NCBI RefSeq assembly: GCF_002008165.1
Contig: NZ_MRDM01000030.1
Coordinates: 124,001 to 188,000, forward strand
Length of the DNA: 64,000 bases
Direction of reading: 5' to 3'
DNA from: Rhizobium laguerreae
Lineage (GTDB): Bacteria; Pseudomonadota; Alphaproteobacteria; Rhizobiales; Rhizobiaceae
Shown: positions 1 through 8,715 of the stretch, piece after piece
Layout of the letters: each line of letters starts with the position of its first letter
How positions within the stretch are numbered: the first letter of the stretch is position 1
The notes under the pieces: model-generated
Told to the model about the DNA's origin: nothing
Databases searched by the model: none
What the model saw: only the letters and a program-made list of their open reading frames with translations
Position numbers and translations under genes: made by a program

Positions 1-393
1 GTCATTTCCTCTGCCTTTGTTGATACCGGGCCAACCACCCAAGCGGAGAACTCCAACTTGGTTGCTGCATTCCGAACAGTGGGAGCACACTGACATAAGT
101 TTGTCGCGATGGCAACCGATTGTCCAACGATTTTTAGGATCTGCCCTCAAGCGATTCTCCCCGACTTGTGTCGTCGCTACTCAATTAACAACCAATTAAC
201 AACCAATTTGTCGATTATCCTACTGTAATATAGAGATATTTGCCTGGAGTTGGTCAAAATTATTCAAAGGATCTGCTCTTTTGCCATTAGCGAATCGACC
301 TAGTTGCCACCGCCATAGAAAAAATTGTTGTACAAAAACTGGGGACATGAAATAGTGAGTCCATCGAGCTCCAACTCTCGAGGCAGGATCTGA
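1..393. other. Intergenic stretch, window edge to first gene
   Basis: No open frame here resembles a protein I recognise. The second half is AT-rich compared with its surroundings and holds the ATTAACAACCA tandem repeat listed separately. It is most likely the promoter region of the phosphotransferase/aminotransferase pair that starts at 394. Confidence 0.5.
184..210. promoter_or_regulatory. Tandem 11-bp repeat with AACCAATT boxes, candidate operator
   Basis: ATTAACAACCA occurs twice head to tail (184-194 and 195-205), followed by ATTTG. The two ACCAAT cores are 11 bp apart, one helical turn. The last 11 bases, CAACCAATTTG (200-210), are the exact reverse complement of CAAATTGGTTG at 10292-10302 upstream of the GabD-like gene. 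The shared box and its phasing suggest one regulator for both transcription units; which regulator is unknown, with the GntR at 2992 or the Lrp at 5191 as candidates. Confidence 0.45.
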
Positions 394-1470
394 ATGAGTG
401 TGAAGATGGATCATAAGCATCAGTGCGGGCCAGCCCGCGCCGCTGAGCTTTCAGAGGCGTGCCATCCCGTGGACGCCACGGAAGCTGAAGCAATCGCCGA
501 ACGGCTCTATGGTACACGCGGCTCCGCAACGCGCTTTGAAACCGAGAAGGACGACACTTTCCTCCTCGACTGCGCGACCCAGGGGAAGTTTGTGCTTAAG
601 ATCGCTCATCCTCTTGAGCGCGTAGAGGAGCTCGATTTCCAGGTCGCGCTGATGCGTCATCTCGAGCAGCGGGCCCCCGATCTACCCATCCCCCGCACGC
701 TTCGCGACGTCGACGGAGCGGATTTTCCCATCGTCACCACGAGCGCCGGCGAGCGGCGAGTGGTGCGGCTCATGACCTTCATGGTCGGTACTCCGCTCGA
801 CCGGACATCTTGCACAGCCCCACAGCGCGAACGGATCGGCGAAATTCTGGCAAAGCTGCGTCATTCAATGGCCGATTTCTCGCATCCCGCTGACGGCCGG
901 GCGGTGGCATGGGACGTCACCCATCTGCTCGACCTCAGCGATCTGTTGAGCTTCATCCCTAGAGGCGGCAAGCGGGCATGGACAGTCAGCGCGCTCGAGC
1001 GATTTGCCGAAATCAAGCCTGAACTCGACCGGTGCCGGCGGCAAGTGCTCCACAATGACTTCAATACGTCGAACCTGGTCGTCGATCACGCTAGTCCGCG
1101 GTTCCTGACCGGCGTCATCGACTTCGGCGATGCCGTCCGTACCGCCATCGCCGTCGATGTCTCCACGGCGTTGATGAACCAGATGCCACAAACGTTCGAC
1201 CATGGGAACCGGCGTGACCTGTTCGAGGCACCGCGCGATGTTCTGCGCGGCTATCTCCGTCACGCCGAACTGACGGACGAGGAGCTCCGGCTCATCCCCT
1301 TCCTGTCGATGGGCCGTCTTGCGGTTCGTGCGCTGCTGACAAGCTGGCGCGCCGAGGTCTTCCCAGAGAATAGCCGCTATATCCTGCGCAATACCGAAGC
1401 CGGCTGGGCCCACCTCGAGTGGTTCCACTCGATTTCCACCGCGCATATTTCCGATCTTCTGGCACGATAG
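394..1470 (+). CDS. Phosphotransferase (APH fold), hydroxylysine-kinase-like
   Basis: 358-residue kinase of the aminoglycoside/choline kinase fold. The catalytic loop HNDFNTSN runs from H220 to N227 with catalytic D222, and the metal-binding DFG motif is at D243 in VIDFGD. The protein resembles the hydroxylysine kinase group (AGPHD1 in animals), which phosphorylates the hydroxyl of 5-hydroxylysine. The gene ends 8 bases before the start of a class III aminotransferase of the phospho-lyase type, which is the expected next enzyme, so the two probably form one operon. The ATG at 394 follows AGGCAGGA; a second ATG at 406 is possible. The substrate is inferred from family and neighbour; another amino alcohol or hydroxy amino acid is possible. 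Confidence 0.75.
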   Translation: MSVKMDHKHQCGPARAAELSEACHPVDATEAEAIAERLYGTRGSATRFETEKDDTFLLDCATQGKFVLKIAHPLERVEELDFQVALMRHLEQRAPDLPIPRTLRDVDGADFPIVTTSAGERRVVRLMTFMVGTPLDRTSCTAPQRERIGEILAKLRHSMADFSHPADGRAVAWDVTHLLDLSDLLSFIPRGGKRAWTVSALERFAEIKPELDRCRRQVLHNDFNTSNLVVDHASPRFLTGVIDFGDAVRTAIAVDVSTALMNQMPQTFDHGNRRDLFEAPRDVLRGYLRHAELTDEELRLIPFLSMGRLAVRALLTSWRAEVFPENSRYILRNTEAGWAHLEWFHSISTAHISDLLAR

Positions 1471-1478
1471 GAACCACA

Positions 1479-2849
1479 ATGTCCAAGCAAGCGACTACTG
1501 TGCCCAAGGGCTTCCGTGGCGACATGCCAAATGGCTTCAACCCTCAGGACACGTCTCATCTCACAAGTGAAGATCTGGCGCATGTCGCGAGGCGGCAACG
1601 GCTGCTCGGGCCTGCTTATCGGCTCTTCTACAAGACACCGGTTGAGATCTCCCGTGCCAAGGGCGTTTTCCTGTACGACAAGCACGGCAACGAATATCTT
1701 GACGCCTACAACAACGTGGTATCGCTGGGTCACTCTCATCCGCGTGTCGTCGAGGCGATCCAGAGGCAACTTGAGGTACTCTGTACCCACACGCGTTACA
1801 TGCAGGAACCCCTGCTGGACTATGCCGAAGCCCTAATCGCTACGTTTGGTGGCGAACTCGGTCGTGCCGGATGTGCAATGTTCACATGCACGGGCTCGGA
1901 AGCCAACGATCTCGCCCTGCGAATCGCTCGTCAACACACGCGCAAGACCGGCGTCATCGTTACGGCGGAAGCCTATCATGGCAACAGCGGCGCCGTAGCT
2001 GCGATCTCGCCGTCGCTCGGCAGGAAGTCGGTTTTGGATCCGTATCTTCGCACGGTCGCGGCGCCGGATTCCTATCGCCTGCCTGTCGAGGAAATTGGCC
2101 GCCGGATGGCGGAGGATGTCGCGTGGCAGATCGCCGACATGGAGCGACATGGCGGCGGCCTAGCGGCCTTCATCGCCGACTCCGTCTTCTCCTCCGATGG
2201 TCTCTACGTCGAACCCACGGACGTATTGGCGCCGGTGGCGGAGGTGGTGCGCAAGGCGGGCGGCTTGTTCATCGCCGACGAAGTGCAATCCGGATTCGGG
2301 CGGACCGGCACCCAGTTTTGGGGTCACCGCCGTCACAATGTCGATCCGGACATCGTTACCATGGGCAAGCCCATGGGCAACGGCTATCCCGTTGCCGGCG
2401 TAGTCCTGCGACCCGAACTCGTCGCCGATTTTGGATCCAGCATGCGCTACTTCAACACGTTTGGCGGCAATTCCGTCGCTATCGCCGCTGCAAGGGCCGT
2501 GCTCGACACGATCCTCGAAGACGGGCTGTTAGACAACGCCGTCAAGGTCGGCGGTGAAATCCTCGACGGCCTCCGGGACCTACAGAAGAAATATGAATTT
2601 GTCGGCGATGTTCGCGGGGCCGGCCTCTATTTCGCGGTCGAACTCGTTAAGGATAGAGACCGGAAAACGCCGGACATGGACCGCGCGCTTGCAGCCGTCA
2701 ATGCCTTGCGCGACCGGCGTATCCTCATTTCCGCGACGGGAGCGGACGCGCATATCCTGAAGATCAGGCCCCCGCTCATCTTCACATCGGCCAACGCGGC
2801 GCGTCTGCTGGAAGGCGTCGATGAGGCGCTTCGGTCAGTGCAGATGTAG
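1479..2849 (+). CDS. Class III PLP enzyme, phosphohydroxylysine/phosphoethanolamine phospho-lyase type
   Basis: 456-residue fold-type I PLP enzyme. The start at 1479 was chosen because it lies just after the kinase stop; the frame is open further upstream but only within the kinase gene. The PLP lysine is K297 in MGKPMGNG, the signature of the AGXT2L1/AGXT2L2 branch, and ADEVQSGFGRTG precedes it. Members of this branch do not transaminate: they eliminate phosphate and ammonia from phosphoethanolamine or 5-phosphohydroxylysine. Next to a hydroxylysine-kinase-like protein, the likely product is 2-aminoadipate 6-semialdehyde, which an aldehyde dehydrogenase could oxidise. A true aminotransferase role cannot be excluded from sequence alone. 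Confidence 0.75.
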   Translation: MSKQATTVPKGFRGDMPNGFNPQDTSHLTSEDLAHVARRQRLLGPAYRLFYKTPVEISRAKGVFLYDKHGNEYLDAYNNVVSLGHSHPRVVEAIQRQLEVLCTHTRYMQEPLLDYAEALIATFGGELGRAGCAMFTCTGSEANDLALRIARQHTRKTGVIVTAEAYHGNSGAVAAISPSLGRKSVLDPYLRTVAAPDSYRLPVEEIGRRMAEDVAWQIADMERHGGGLAAFIADSVFSSDGLYVEPTDVLAPVAEVVRKAGGLFIADEVQSGFGRTGTQFWGHRRHNVDPDIVTMGKPMGNGYPVAGVVLRPELVADFGSSMRYFNTFGGNSVAIAAARAVLDTILEDGLLDNAVKVGGEILDGLRDLQKKYEFVGDVRGAGLYFAVELVKDRDRKTPDMDRALAAVNALRDRRILISATGADAHILKIRPPLIFTSANAARLLEGVDEALRSVQM

Positions 2850-2991
2850 GCGCCACCATGCGGCCAGTAAGCACAGTATCATCTCCCTTGCCCTACGCCG
2901 CCGCATGTGGCGTAGGTAGACGAACATAACCACGAGCAAAGCCAAAGCCATGCCGCCGTTGCCCGCCAGGAATCCAAGCGAAGATCCAGAG

Positions 2992-3633
2992 ATGAAGGTC
3001 GAGCCCTTGCCCGTCAGCGCGGTGGAAATCCTGACCCACGCCTTGCGACGGCGCATCTTGTCGGGGGATTTCCGACCGGGCCAGTTCCTCCGCGACGTGA
3101 AGATGTGTGAAGAGCATTCGACCTCGCGGCACACGTTCCGTACAGCAGCCCAGGTGCTCGTCACCCAGGGCCTGCTGCGTCAGATACCGAACCGAGGCTT
3201 CGTCGTGCCCGAATTCGGGCCAGACGATATTGTCGACATCACACGCGTGCGCGGCGCCATCGAGGGCGAGGCCATTCGTCTGATCGTACTGACCGGCGTC
3301 ATCCCATCTCAGGCGCTTGACGCGGTAGGCGTTATGCGCAGGTCGATACTATCCTCCGATAGATCCCTGCTGGTTGCTGCGGACCGCGACTTCCACCGCG
3401 CGATCATCGCCGCCAGCGGTAGCGCCCGGCTGAAGAGGACCTATTCAGACCTGGAGGGCGAGATCGAGCTTCTCCTCGCACAGCGGCAGGATTTCTACGC
3501 CACTGCCGAAGAAATGGCGGAAGAACACGAGCGGCTCATCAACAGCTTGAGAAGCCGCCACTACGATACGGCGCAAGAGGCGTTTCAGGAGCACTGGGAA
3601 GACCTCCAAATCAAATTGCTCGATCAACGCTGA
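2992..3633 (+). CDS. GntR family regulator, FCD (FadR-like) subgroup
   Basis: About 213 residues from the ATG at 2992 (an upstream ATG at 2950 would add 14 residues). The N-terminal winged helix-turn-helix covers roughly residues 10-70, including LRRRILSGDFRPGQ and the wing segment LLRQIPNRGFVVP. It is followed by an alpha-helical FCD ligand-binding domain (DIVDITRVRGAIEGEA onward). FCD regulators usually sense small carboxylates or amino-acid breakdown products. It lies between the phospho-lyase and the tartrate-dehydrogenase-like gene, on the same strand, and probably regulates one or both. Its candidate operator is the AACCAATT repeat at 184-210. Confidence 0.85.
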   Translation: MKVEPLPVSAVEILTHALRRRILSGDFRPGQFLRDVKMCEEHSTSRHTFRTAAQVLVTQGLLRQIPNRGFVVPEFGPDDIVDITRVRGAIEGEAIRLIVLTGVIPSQALDAVGVMRRSILSSDRSLLVAADRDFHRAIIAASGSARLKRTYSDLEGEIELLLAQRQDFYATAEEMAEEHERLINSLRSRHYDTAQEAFQEHWEDLQIKLLDQR

Positions 3634-3747
3634 CCAACGCTGCCTGCGGAGTTTGACAGCTCGGAAAGATTACCTGCCAGGCGCTGAGGACGCCGGTGCC
3701 GCAAGTTGGACGCGGAGCAAATACCATCTCGGATGCTTCCTCTCCGG

Positions 3748-3776
3748 CTCCGCCCCAGCCTGCTTTTTGGGCGGAG
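3748..3776. other. Hairpin between GntR gene and ttuC-like gene
   Basis: CTCCGCCC (3748-3755) pairs perfectly with GGGCGGAG (3769-3776) around a 13-base loop that contains TTTTT. There is no T-run after the stem, so it is not a clear intrinsic terminator. It may be an attenuator or leader structure in the 230-base gap before 3863. Confidence 0.3.
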
Positions 3777-3862
3777 TCGCGGCGTCGACGGATCGTATGG
3801 CGCCGAAGACGCACTAACGACGGCTGCCAGCCAACTTGATCGAAACGCTACGGAGAAGTTTA

Positions 3863-4936
3863 ATGCGGGAATACTCCATCGCAACCATACCCGCCGACGG
3901 CATCGGACCTGAGGTGATCGCCGCCGGCCAGACGGTTCTTGCAAACCTGGAGATGCGACTTGGCGGCGTAAAATTCACTTTCGAGAATTTCGACTGGGGA
4001 TCTGACTACTATAAGAAACACAGTGTGATGATGCCGTCGGACGGGCTGGAGCAGCTCAAGAAGTTCGACGCTATCTTTTTCGGCGCGGTCGGAGCACCGG
4101 ATGTTCCGGACCACGTCACCTTGTGGGGGCTCAGATTGCCGATCTGCCAGGGCTTCGACCAATACGCCAATGTCCGGCCAACAAGGATCCTGCCTGGCAT
4201 AACCACGCCGCTTCGCAATTGCAGCGCCAGCGACCTCGACTGGGTGATTGTGCGTGAGAACTCCGAGGGCGAATATTCCGGCCATGGCGGCCGCGCCCAC
4301 CGCGGCCTGCCCGAAGAGGTCGGCACTGAAGTCGCCATCTTCACCCGCGTCGGCGTCACCCGCATCATGCGCTACGCCTTCAGGTTGGCCCAATCCCGAC
4401 CGCGCAAGTTGCTTACGGTCGTTACGAAGTCCAATGCTCAGCGGCATGGCATGGTCATGTGGGACGAGATCGCCTCCGAGGTGGCGGAGGAATTCCCCGA
4501 CGTGACGTGGGACAAGATGCTGGTCGACGCTATGACGGTCCGGATGACGCTCAAGCCGCAGAGCCTCGACACCATCGTGGCAACGAACCTGCATGCCGAC
4601 ATTCTTTCCGATCTCGCTGGTGCGCTTGCCGGTAGTCTGGGGGTTGCACCGACGGCGAACATCGATCCGGAGCGCCGCTTTCCCTCGATGTTCGAACCGA
4701 TCCACGGCTCCGCCTTCGACATTGCCGGTAAAGGCATCGCTAACCCGGTTGCGGCCTTCTGGACTGCTGCCCAGATGCTCGACCACCTCGGCGAGCGGGA
4801 AGGTTCGGCCCGCCTCATGCGCGCTGTCGAGTGGGTGACCGGCGCCGGAATCCTCACCCCCGATGTGGGCGGTTCAGCCACTACGCTGGAGGTTACCGAG
4901 GCTGTCTGCGACGCGATCCACTCCTCTAACGTCTAG
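3863..4936 (+). CDS. ttuC: Tartrate dehydrogenase/decarboxylase (D-malate dehydrogenase type)
   Basis: 357-residue NAD-dependent beta-decarboxylating dehydrogenase of the isocitrate/isopropylmalate dehydrogenase family. Family landmarks include TIPADGIGPEV near the N-terminus, VRENSEGEYSG, TKSNAQRHGM with its catalytic lysine, and the metal/NAD region with SDLAGALAG and EPIHGSAFDIAGKG. These match the TtuC/DmlA branch, which acts on tartrate, D-malate and related 2-hydroxy acids. The ATG at 3863 follows GGAG at a good distance; the upstream in-frame codons do not look family-like. A fragment of glycerate kinase (ttuD in tartrate operons) follows, supporting a former tartrate utilisation unit. 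The real substrate could be another malate-like hydroxy acid. Confidence 0.8.
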   Translation: MREYSIATIPADGIGPEVIAAGQTVLANLEMRLGGVKFTFENFDWGSDYYKKHSVMMPSDGLEQLKKFDAIFFGAVGAPDVPDHVTLWGLRLPICQGFDQYANVRPTRILPGITTPLRNCSASDLDWVIVRENSEGEYSGHGGRAHRGLPEEVGTEVAIFTRVGVTRIMRYAFRLAQSRPRKLLTVVTKSNAQRHGMVMWDEIASEVAEEFPDVTWDKMLVDAMTVRMTLKPQSLDTIVATNLHADILSDLAGALAGSLGVAPTANIDPERRFPSMFEPIHGSAFDIAGKGIANPVAAFWTAAQMLDHLGEREGSARLMRAVEWVTGAGILTPDVGGSATTLEVTEAVCDAIHSSNV

Positions 4937-4952
4937 GGACACGTGGCCGACT

Positions 4953-5201
4953 ATGATCTGGAACGTTCAGAAAGAAAGCAAGCAAGGCATTACCACTGAT
5001 CTTCGACTCTGCTTTGGGCTGTGCCGACCCCGCGTTGATCGTTCCGCGACATCTGCCGTCCCGCCGAAAGGCAGATGTGTCGTGATCGGCGCCGGAAAGG
5101 CGTTCGCCTTGAAGGCGCGAGATGGAAGATGGGCGATCGCAGGTGACTGCGATGTTATCGATGGCGTCGATATGCTGCGGGAGTTAGCCAATGAAACTTG
5201 A
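4953..5201 (+). pseudogene. Remnant of glycerate 2-kinase / hydroxypyruvate reductase (ttuD-like)
   Basis: A short frame that joins two distant parts of the glycerate 2-kinase (MOFRL) family. PPKGRCVVIGAGKA corresponds to the conserved N-terminal PPKGR-VVIGAGKA segment, and WAIAGDCDVIDGVD corresponds to the C-terminal LAGDTDGIDG segment. Some 300 residues between them are missing, so this is an internal deletion product. It sits directly behind the ttuC-like gene, where ttuD is found in tartrate operons, and its end overlaps the start of the Lrp gene. Not expected to be active. Confidence 0.65.
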
Positions 5202-5667
5202 CCGGATTGACGTCAAGATACTGAATGTATTGCAGGCCGATGGCCGAATTACGAATGTCGAGCTTTCGGAACTGGTCAATCTCTCGCCAAGTCCCTGTTT
5301 GCTGCGAGTGAAAAAGCTCCAGGCGGAGGGGTATATCGAGGGCTACTCTGCGCGGATCAACATCGGAAAACTGGGCCAGACGCTGACGGTGTTCACCGAA
5401 ATGACGCTGAAGAACCACCGTCAACTCGACTTCGCGAGATTTCTTACTGCGATCGAGAAGGTCGATCAGGTCATCGAATGTCATCTGGTTTCGGGAGGCT
5501 ACGATTATCTTGTAAAATTCGTCACCTCCGGAATCGAAGAGTACCAGACGATCATGGAGCGGCTCCTCGATTCGGAGATCGGCATCGACAAGTACTTCAG
5601 CTTCGTCGCGCTGAAATCGCCCCTGATCAAAGCGCATTTGCCGCTGGTAACCCTGTTCCAGAAGTAA
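5191..5667 (+). CDS. Lrp/AsnC family transcriptional regulator
   Basis: 158 residues. N-terminal helix-turn-helix LDRIDVKILNVLQADGR with recognition region SPSPCLLRVKKLQAEG, then a RAM/AsnC effector domain (GQTLTVFTEM through the C-terminus). The motif VSGGYDYLVKF is typical of the ligand-binding domain. GGGAG lies 9 bases before the ATG. Such proteins respond to amino acids and regulate nearby catabolic genes. The closest targets are the phospho-lyase/tartrate-type genes upstream and the GNAT genes that converge on it from the other side. Confidence 0.9.
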   Translation: MKLDRIDVKILNVLQADGRITNVELSELVNLSPSPCLLRVKKLQAEGYIEGYSARINIGKLGQTLTVFTEMTLKNHRQLDFARFLTAIEKVDQVIECHLVSGGYDYLVKFVTSGIEEYQTIMERLLDSEIGIDKYFSFVALKSPLIKAHLPLVTLFQK

Positions 5668-5971
5668 CTTCGTAGCAGAGCTCGATGGGTTCGGTGTCGC
5701 GGCCGTCCGGCATTGATGAGCAGGCGGCATCTCGTGCCGGTAGATTGATGAGAGGCCATTGAAGAACCGGCGATTTCAAAGCGGCGGAAGCGGCGATGTT
5801 GTGATGGAGGAGTGCCTTGCTGAAGAATGGATTCTACATTCTCGAATGACAGCAGACGATAAGCCGGACCGACATCCGGGCCAGCTCTCGTGTCGCTAGC
5901 GGTGCTGTGGGGGACAGCGGAATCAAATTGCACCGTCGAGTTTCACAAGCGGTTCCGTTTTTCCACCAAGA
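5668..5971. other. Intergenic, no gene seen
   Basis: The 304 bases between the convergent Lrp and acetyltransferase genes contain several overlapping short frames but no protein family or RNA that I recognise, and no strong terminator hairpin. Confidence 0.4.
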
Positions 5972-6814
5972 TCAACCGAGTGCCTGACTGACCAACGCAT
6001 AGTTGCGGTGATGCGTGGGCTCGCTTTTCTTGCGGGCGGACCCAGGACGCCGCATCCTAATCCCACGGCCGGCCTGGTTGAGCCCGCGCCCGATGAGCCA
6101 TCCTGAAAGATCCGTGGAGACATCCGAGTCTATACGGACAAACCTGCCCTGGTGATGGGCGAGCAGGAAGTCGATCAGGGCCTTGGCTTCGGAAGCGTTC
6201 CTCGCTACCACCGGTCCGATGACTAGCCCACGGCCGAAAGTCCGGATTGCCGCGAAGGCCTGAATCTCGCCGTTATCGCGAATGACAGCAAACCTCGCCC
6301 GTTCGGCCAGAATCTCCATCAATGCCGAACGGTCATGGCCGCTTGCCGCGCGATCCAGCGCCACCACGCGAGCATAATCACCGCTCTCGGTCCATTTCAC
6401 ATGGGCAGGCACCTCAACCTGCAACGGCTCGCCCTGATGCTGCACCGTCTCGCCGGTCGCAGCGAAACCCACCTTCTCGTAGAGTGGAAGCCCTTCCTGC
6501 GTCGCCACCAGATAGCAGGTCCGGTCTCCCGCTTTGGCGAGCGCCTCTTCCAACATCTTCCGGCCGAGGCCGCGGCCGCGCATCGCGGCATCGACGATGA
6601 CCATGTTGATGGTGGCGGCGTCATCGCCATAGGGCATCATCATGACGGTCGCGACGAGGCGATCCTTTTGGAGTGCGGCGATTCCCTGGCTTATCGAATG
6701 AACCAGTTCCCAATCCTCGCGCCGATGCGGCCATTGGACCTGGAGTGACAGGTCCAATGCACTGTCCAGATGCTTTGGTGTCATGTTCTCGAGAATGATC
6801 GCTTGGTTGGTCAT
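5972..6814 (-). CDS. GNAT family N-acetyltransferase with C-terminal Acetyltransf_18-like domain
   Basis: 280 residues. The N-terminal half is a GNAT domain with the acetyl-CoA loop RGRGLGRKML and the segment GLPLYEKVGF that closes the fold. The second half (about residues 150-270) resembles the accessory domain found after GNAT domains in a group of bacterial acetyltransferases; its role is not known. It is a paralogue of the protein at 7186-8034: both share HRREDWE, RGRGLGRK, GLPLYEK and the C-terminal ASQAIG/VSQALG ending. The substrate is unknown; the surrounding amino-acid genes suggest an amino compound. Confidence 0.85.
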   Translation of the reverse strand: MTNQAIILENMTPKHLDSALDLSLQVQWPHRREDWELVHSISQGIAALQKDRLVATVMMMPYGDDAATINMVIVDAAMRGRGLGRKMLEEALAKAGDRTCYLVATQEGLPLYEKVGFAATGETVQHQGEPLQVEVPAHVKWTESGDYARVVALDRAASGHDRSALMEILAERARFAVIRDNGEIQAFAAIRTFGRGLVIGPVVARNASEAKALIDFLLAHHQGRFVRIDSDVSTDLSGWLIGRGLNQAGRGIRMRRPGSARKKSEPTHHRNYALVSQALG

Positions 6815-7185
6815 GATGCGGTTCCGACTATATCTTCAAGGATTAAGGTAATCCGCACAAGACAGCAGTTCCTCCCGACGTACCGACATGCGCCATGCGT
6901 TCGCGCTATCTTCGCCTGTGCCGCATCTTGTGCCGACCGTGACGGAGCCCCTACGCCGATGCCTAAACTCGGTAAAGCGCCGGCCGCAACTCCCAGCCAA
7001 AGCTTCGACAGAACAATCTGCTGCAGTCGGGGCGAACGCGGCCACCATTCTCCCCGTTCACCACCCTGGTGATTGCGCTACACGCTGTGCCGATACTTCT
7101 GTGACGCCAAAAGGAGAGAGGTCATTCAGGAAAACGCTGCTGCCTAATATTCAGCAAGAAAGGCTTCAGACTTCCGCCCGTCAAG
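6815..7185. other. Intergenic between two GNAT paralogues, no gene seen
   Basis: The 371 bases separate two same-strand paralogues. No recognisable coding frame and no clear terminator were found. The region should contain the promoter of the gene ending at 5972, because the gap is too large for simple translational coupling. Confidence 0.4.
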
Positions 7186-8034
7186 TCAGCCAATAGCCTG
7201 GCTGGCCAGGCAGAAAGTTTGAACCGCTGGTGTTTGAGAGCGGCCCACAGCGCCTCGAACCATCGCAACGACTTCACCCTCTTGAGGCATCCCCCAGTCT
7301 TCGAGCTGCGACGAAAGGCCCGTCTGTTCAGGAATGTCGGTCCGGACGAAATGACCTTCCTTGCCGGAGAGGATGAAGGCAAGCAAATCCCTCGCCTGTT
7401 CGACGTTTTCCGCAACGACTGGCCCGACGACTTCGCCCTTCCCGAACAGCCGCGTCGATGCGAATGCGACGATACGATCATCGTTCCGGATGGCTGCGAA
7501 CCTTCCCTGCTTCGCCAGCACATCGATTAGCGCGTCGCGGGAGGCGCCGAATGCCGCACGATCGAGCGCTTTGATTGCCGGCAGGGCATCGGGCTCAACC
7601 CACTCAGCATTTTCAGGTGCGTTGACGCGATTGACGATGCCCTGGTGGCGGACGATCTGATCTGTCGCAACAAAGCCCAGTTTTTCGTAAAGCGGCAGGC
7701 CGTCATTTGTCGCCGTCAAGCGGCATTCTCGATTCTCGGCGAGTTCCAGCACGGCGGTGGTCAATTTTCTTCCCAATCCCCGGCCACGCTGGCTTTCGTC
7801 GACAATGATCATGTTGATGGATGAGCAGGTGTCGCCGAAGGGAGTCATGAGAGCGGTTCCCACAACCCGGTCGCCGGCGAGTGCAACGCGCCCCTGGCTC
7901 AACGACCATATCATTTCCCAGTCTTCTCTCCTGTGAGCCCAGCCCGCCGCACGCGAAAGCGCCACCGCATCATCCAGGTGGCGAGTCTCGAAAGGCGCAA
8001 GAACGATCGATTCCGTTTGCATGAATTCATCCAT
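7186..8034 (-). CDS. GNAT family N-acetyltransferase, paralogue of 5972-6814
   Basis: 282 residues from the ATG at 8034, which has AGGG about 9 bases upstream; starts at 8055 and 8022 are alternatives. GNAT core with RGRGLGRK (acetyl-CoA pyrophosphate loop) and GLPLYEKLGF, followed by the same C-terminal accessory domain as its neighbour (AFGASRDALIDVLAKQGRFAAIRN in pieces, GPVVAENVEQARDLL). Retention of two diverged tandem copies suggests two related substrates. It is 221 bases downstream of the cupin gene on the same strand, so it may be read from the GabD/cupin promoter. Confidence 0.85.
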   Translation of the reverse strand: MDEFMQTESIVLAPFETRHLDDAVALSRAAGWAHRREDWEMIWSLSQGRVALAGDRVVGTALMTPFGDTCSSINMIIVDESQRGRGLGRKLTTAVLELAENRECRLTATNDGLPLYEKLGFVATDQIVRHQGIVNRVNAPENAEWVEPDALPAIKALDRAAFGASRDALIDVLAKQGRFAAIRNDDRIVAFASTRLFGKGEVVGPVVAENVEQARDLLAFILSGKEGHFVRTDIPEQTGLSSQLEDWGMPQEGEVVAMVRGAVGRSQTPAVQTFCLASQAIG

Positions 8035-8255
8035 TTCGTGGATCCCTGCGCTCACCTCGAAACAACAGCGGCGGGTTTTGGTGACACAGGGGAGTAAGAT
8101 TGACGTCTAGGCCGAACCGCGACAAGCTTGGTATACAGGCCTTCGAGTTTGGAAGTCGGCATGGGTGGATAAACCATCCAGTTTTGGGTGGAAGCATCTG
8201 AAGGCCTTGCCTGCCGGATCGCTCCCCTTGCGCCCCGTAGTCGAGAGTCCCGTGA

Positions 8256-8609
8256 TCAGGTGACGGTGACGAAGATTTTTCGCACCGTCTCTATAGTCTT
8301 CCAAACGCCGATGTAGCCGGGCTTCATCACGAAGCTGTCGCCTGCACGATAAGTGACAGGCTCCTTTCCCTTCTCGGTCAGTTCGATGACACCGTGGACG
8401 AGATGGCAAAACTCAAAAGTCTCACCCTTGATGGAGTGCGTTTCGCCGGGCGTCGCCTCGAAGACGCCGGTATTGACTGTGCCGTCCTTGGCGGTGTCCT
8501 GCAACCATGTCTTGAAGGCTGGGCTGCCCGCGATGAGGCGATCCGGCTCTGCAGTTTTATGCTTCGGCTCGAACAATGGATTCGGGTCGATGGTTTTCAG
8601 TAGCGACAT
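8256..8609 (-). CDS. Small cupin protein (DUF861/EutQ-like)
   Basis: 117 residues forming a single cupin barrel: KGETFEFCHLVHGVIEL and TYRAGDSFVMKPGYIG make the two cupin motifs. Proteins of this group occur beside aldehyde dehydrogenase and amine catabolism genes, but their activity is mostly undefined. It lies 106 bases downstream of the GabD-like gene on the same strand. An equally long paralogue at 17126-17479 is about 65 percent identical by my own count, placed behind a different catabolic operon. Confidence 0.8.
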   Translation of the reverse strand: MSLLKTIDPNPLFEPKHKTAEPDRLIAGSPAFKTWLQDTAKDGTVNTGVFEATPGETHSIKGETFEFCHLVHGVIELTEKGKEPVTYRAGDSFVMKPGYIGVWKTIETVRKIFVTVT

Positions 8610-8715
8610 CTATCTCTCCTAGGTCTGGCTTGAGCCACCCGCCTCACCTTTGGATGGCTTTGAGCCGGCATGACTTCCCATGGCATAGCGAAACGTACCT
8701 GCGTTGATCGCGCCC

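Noticed and set aside
865..1479. 204-residue minus-strand open frame opposite the phosphotransferase gene
   Set aside because: It lies entirely antisense to a gene with intact kinase motifs and has no recognisable family pattern; a shadow of high-GC codon use.
3860..4786. 308-residue minus-strand frame opposite the tartrate dehydrogenase gene
   Set aside because: Antisense to a gene with all family signatures; no protein pattern of its own.
5505..5933. Minus-strand frame in the gap after the Lrp gene as an insertion sequence remnant
   Set aside because: No transposase motif or terminal inverted repeats could be identified, so no mobile element is called.
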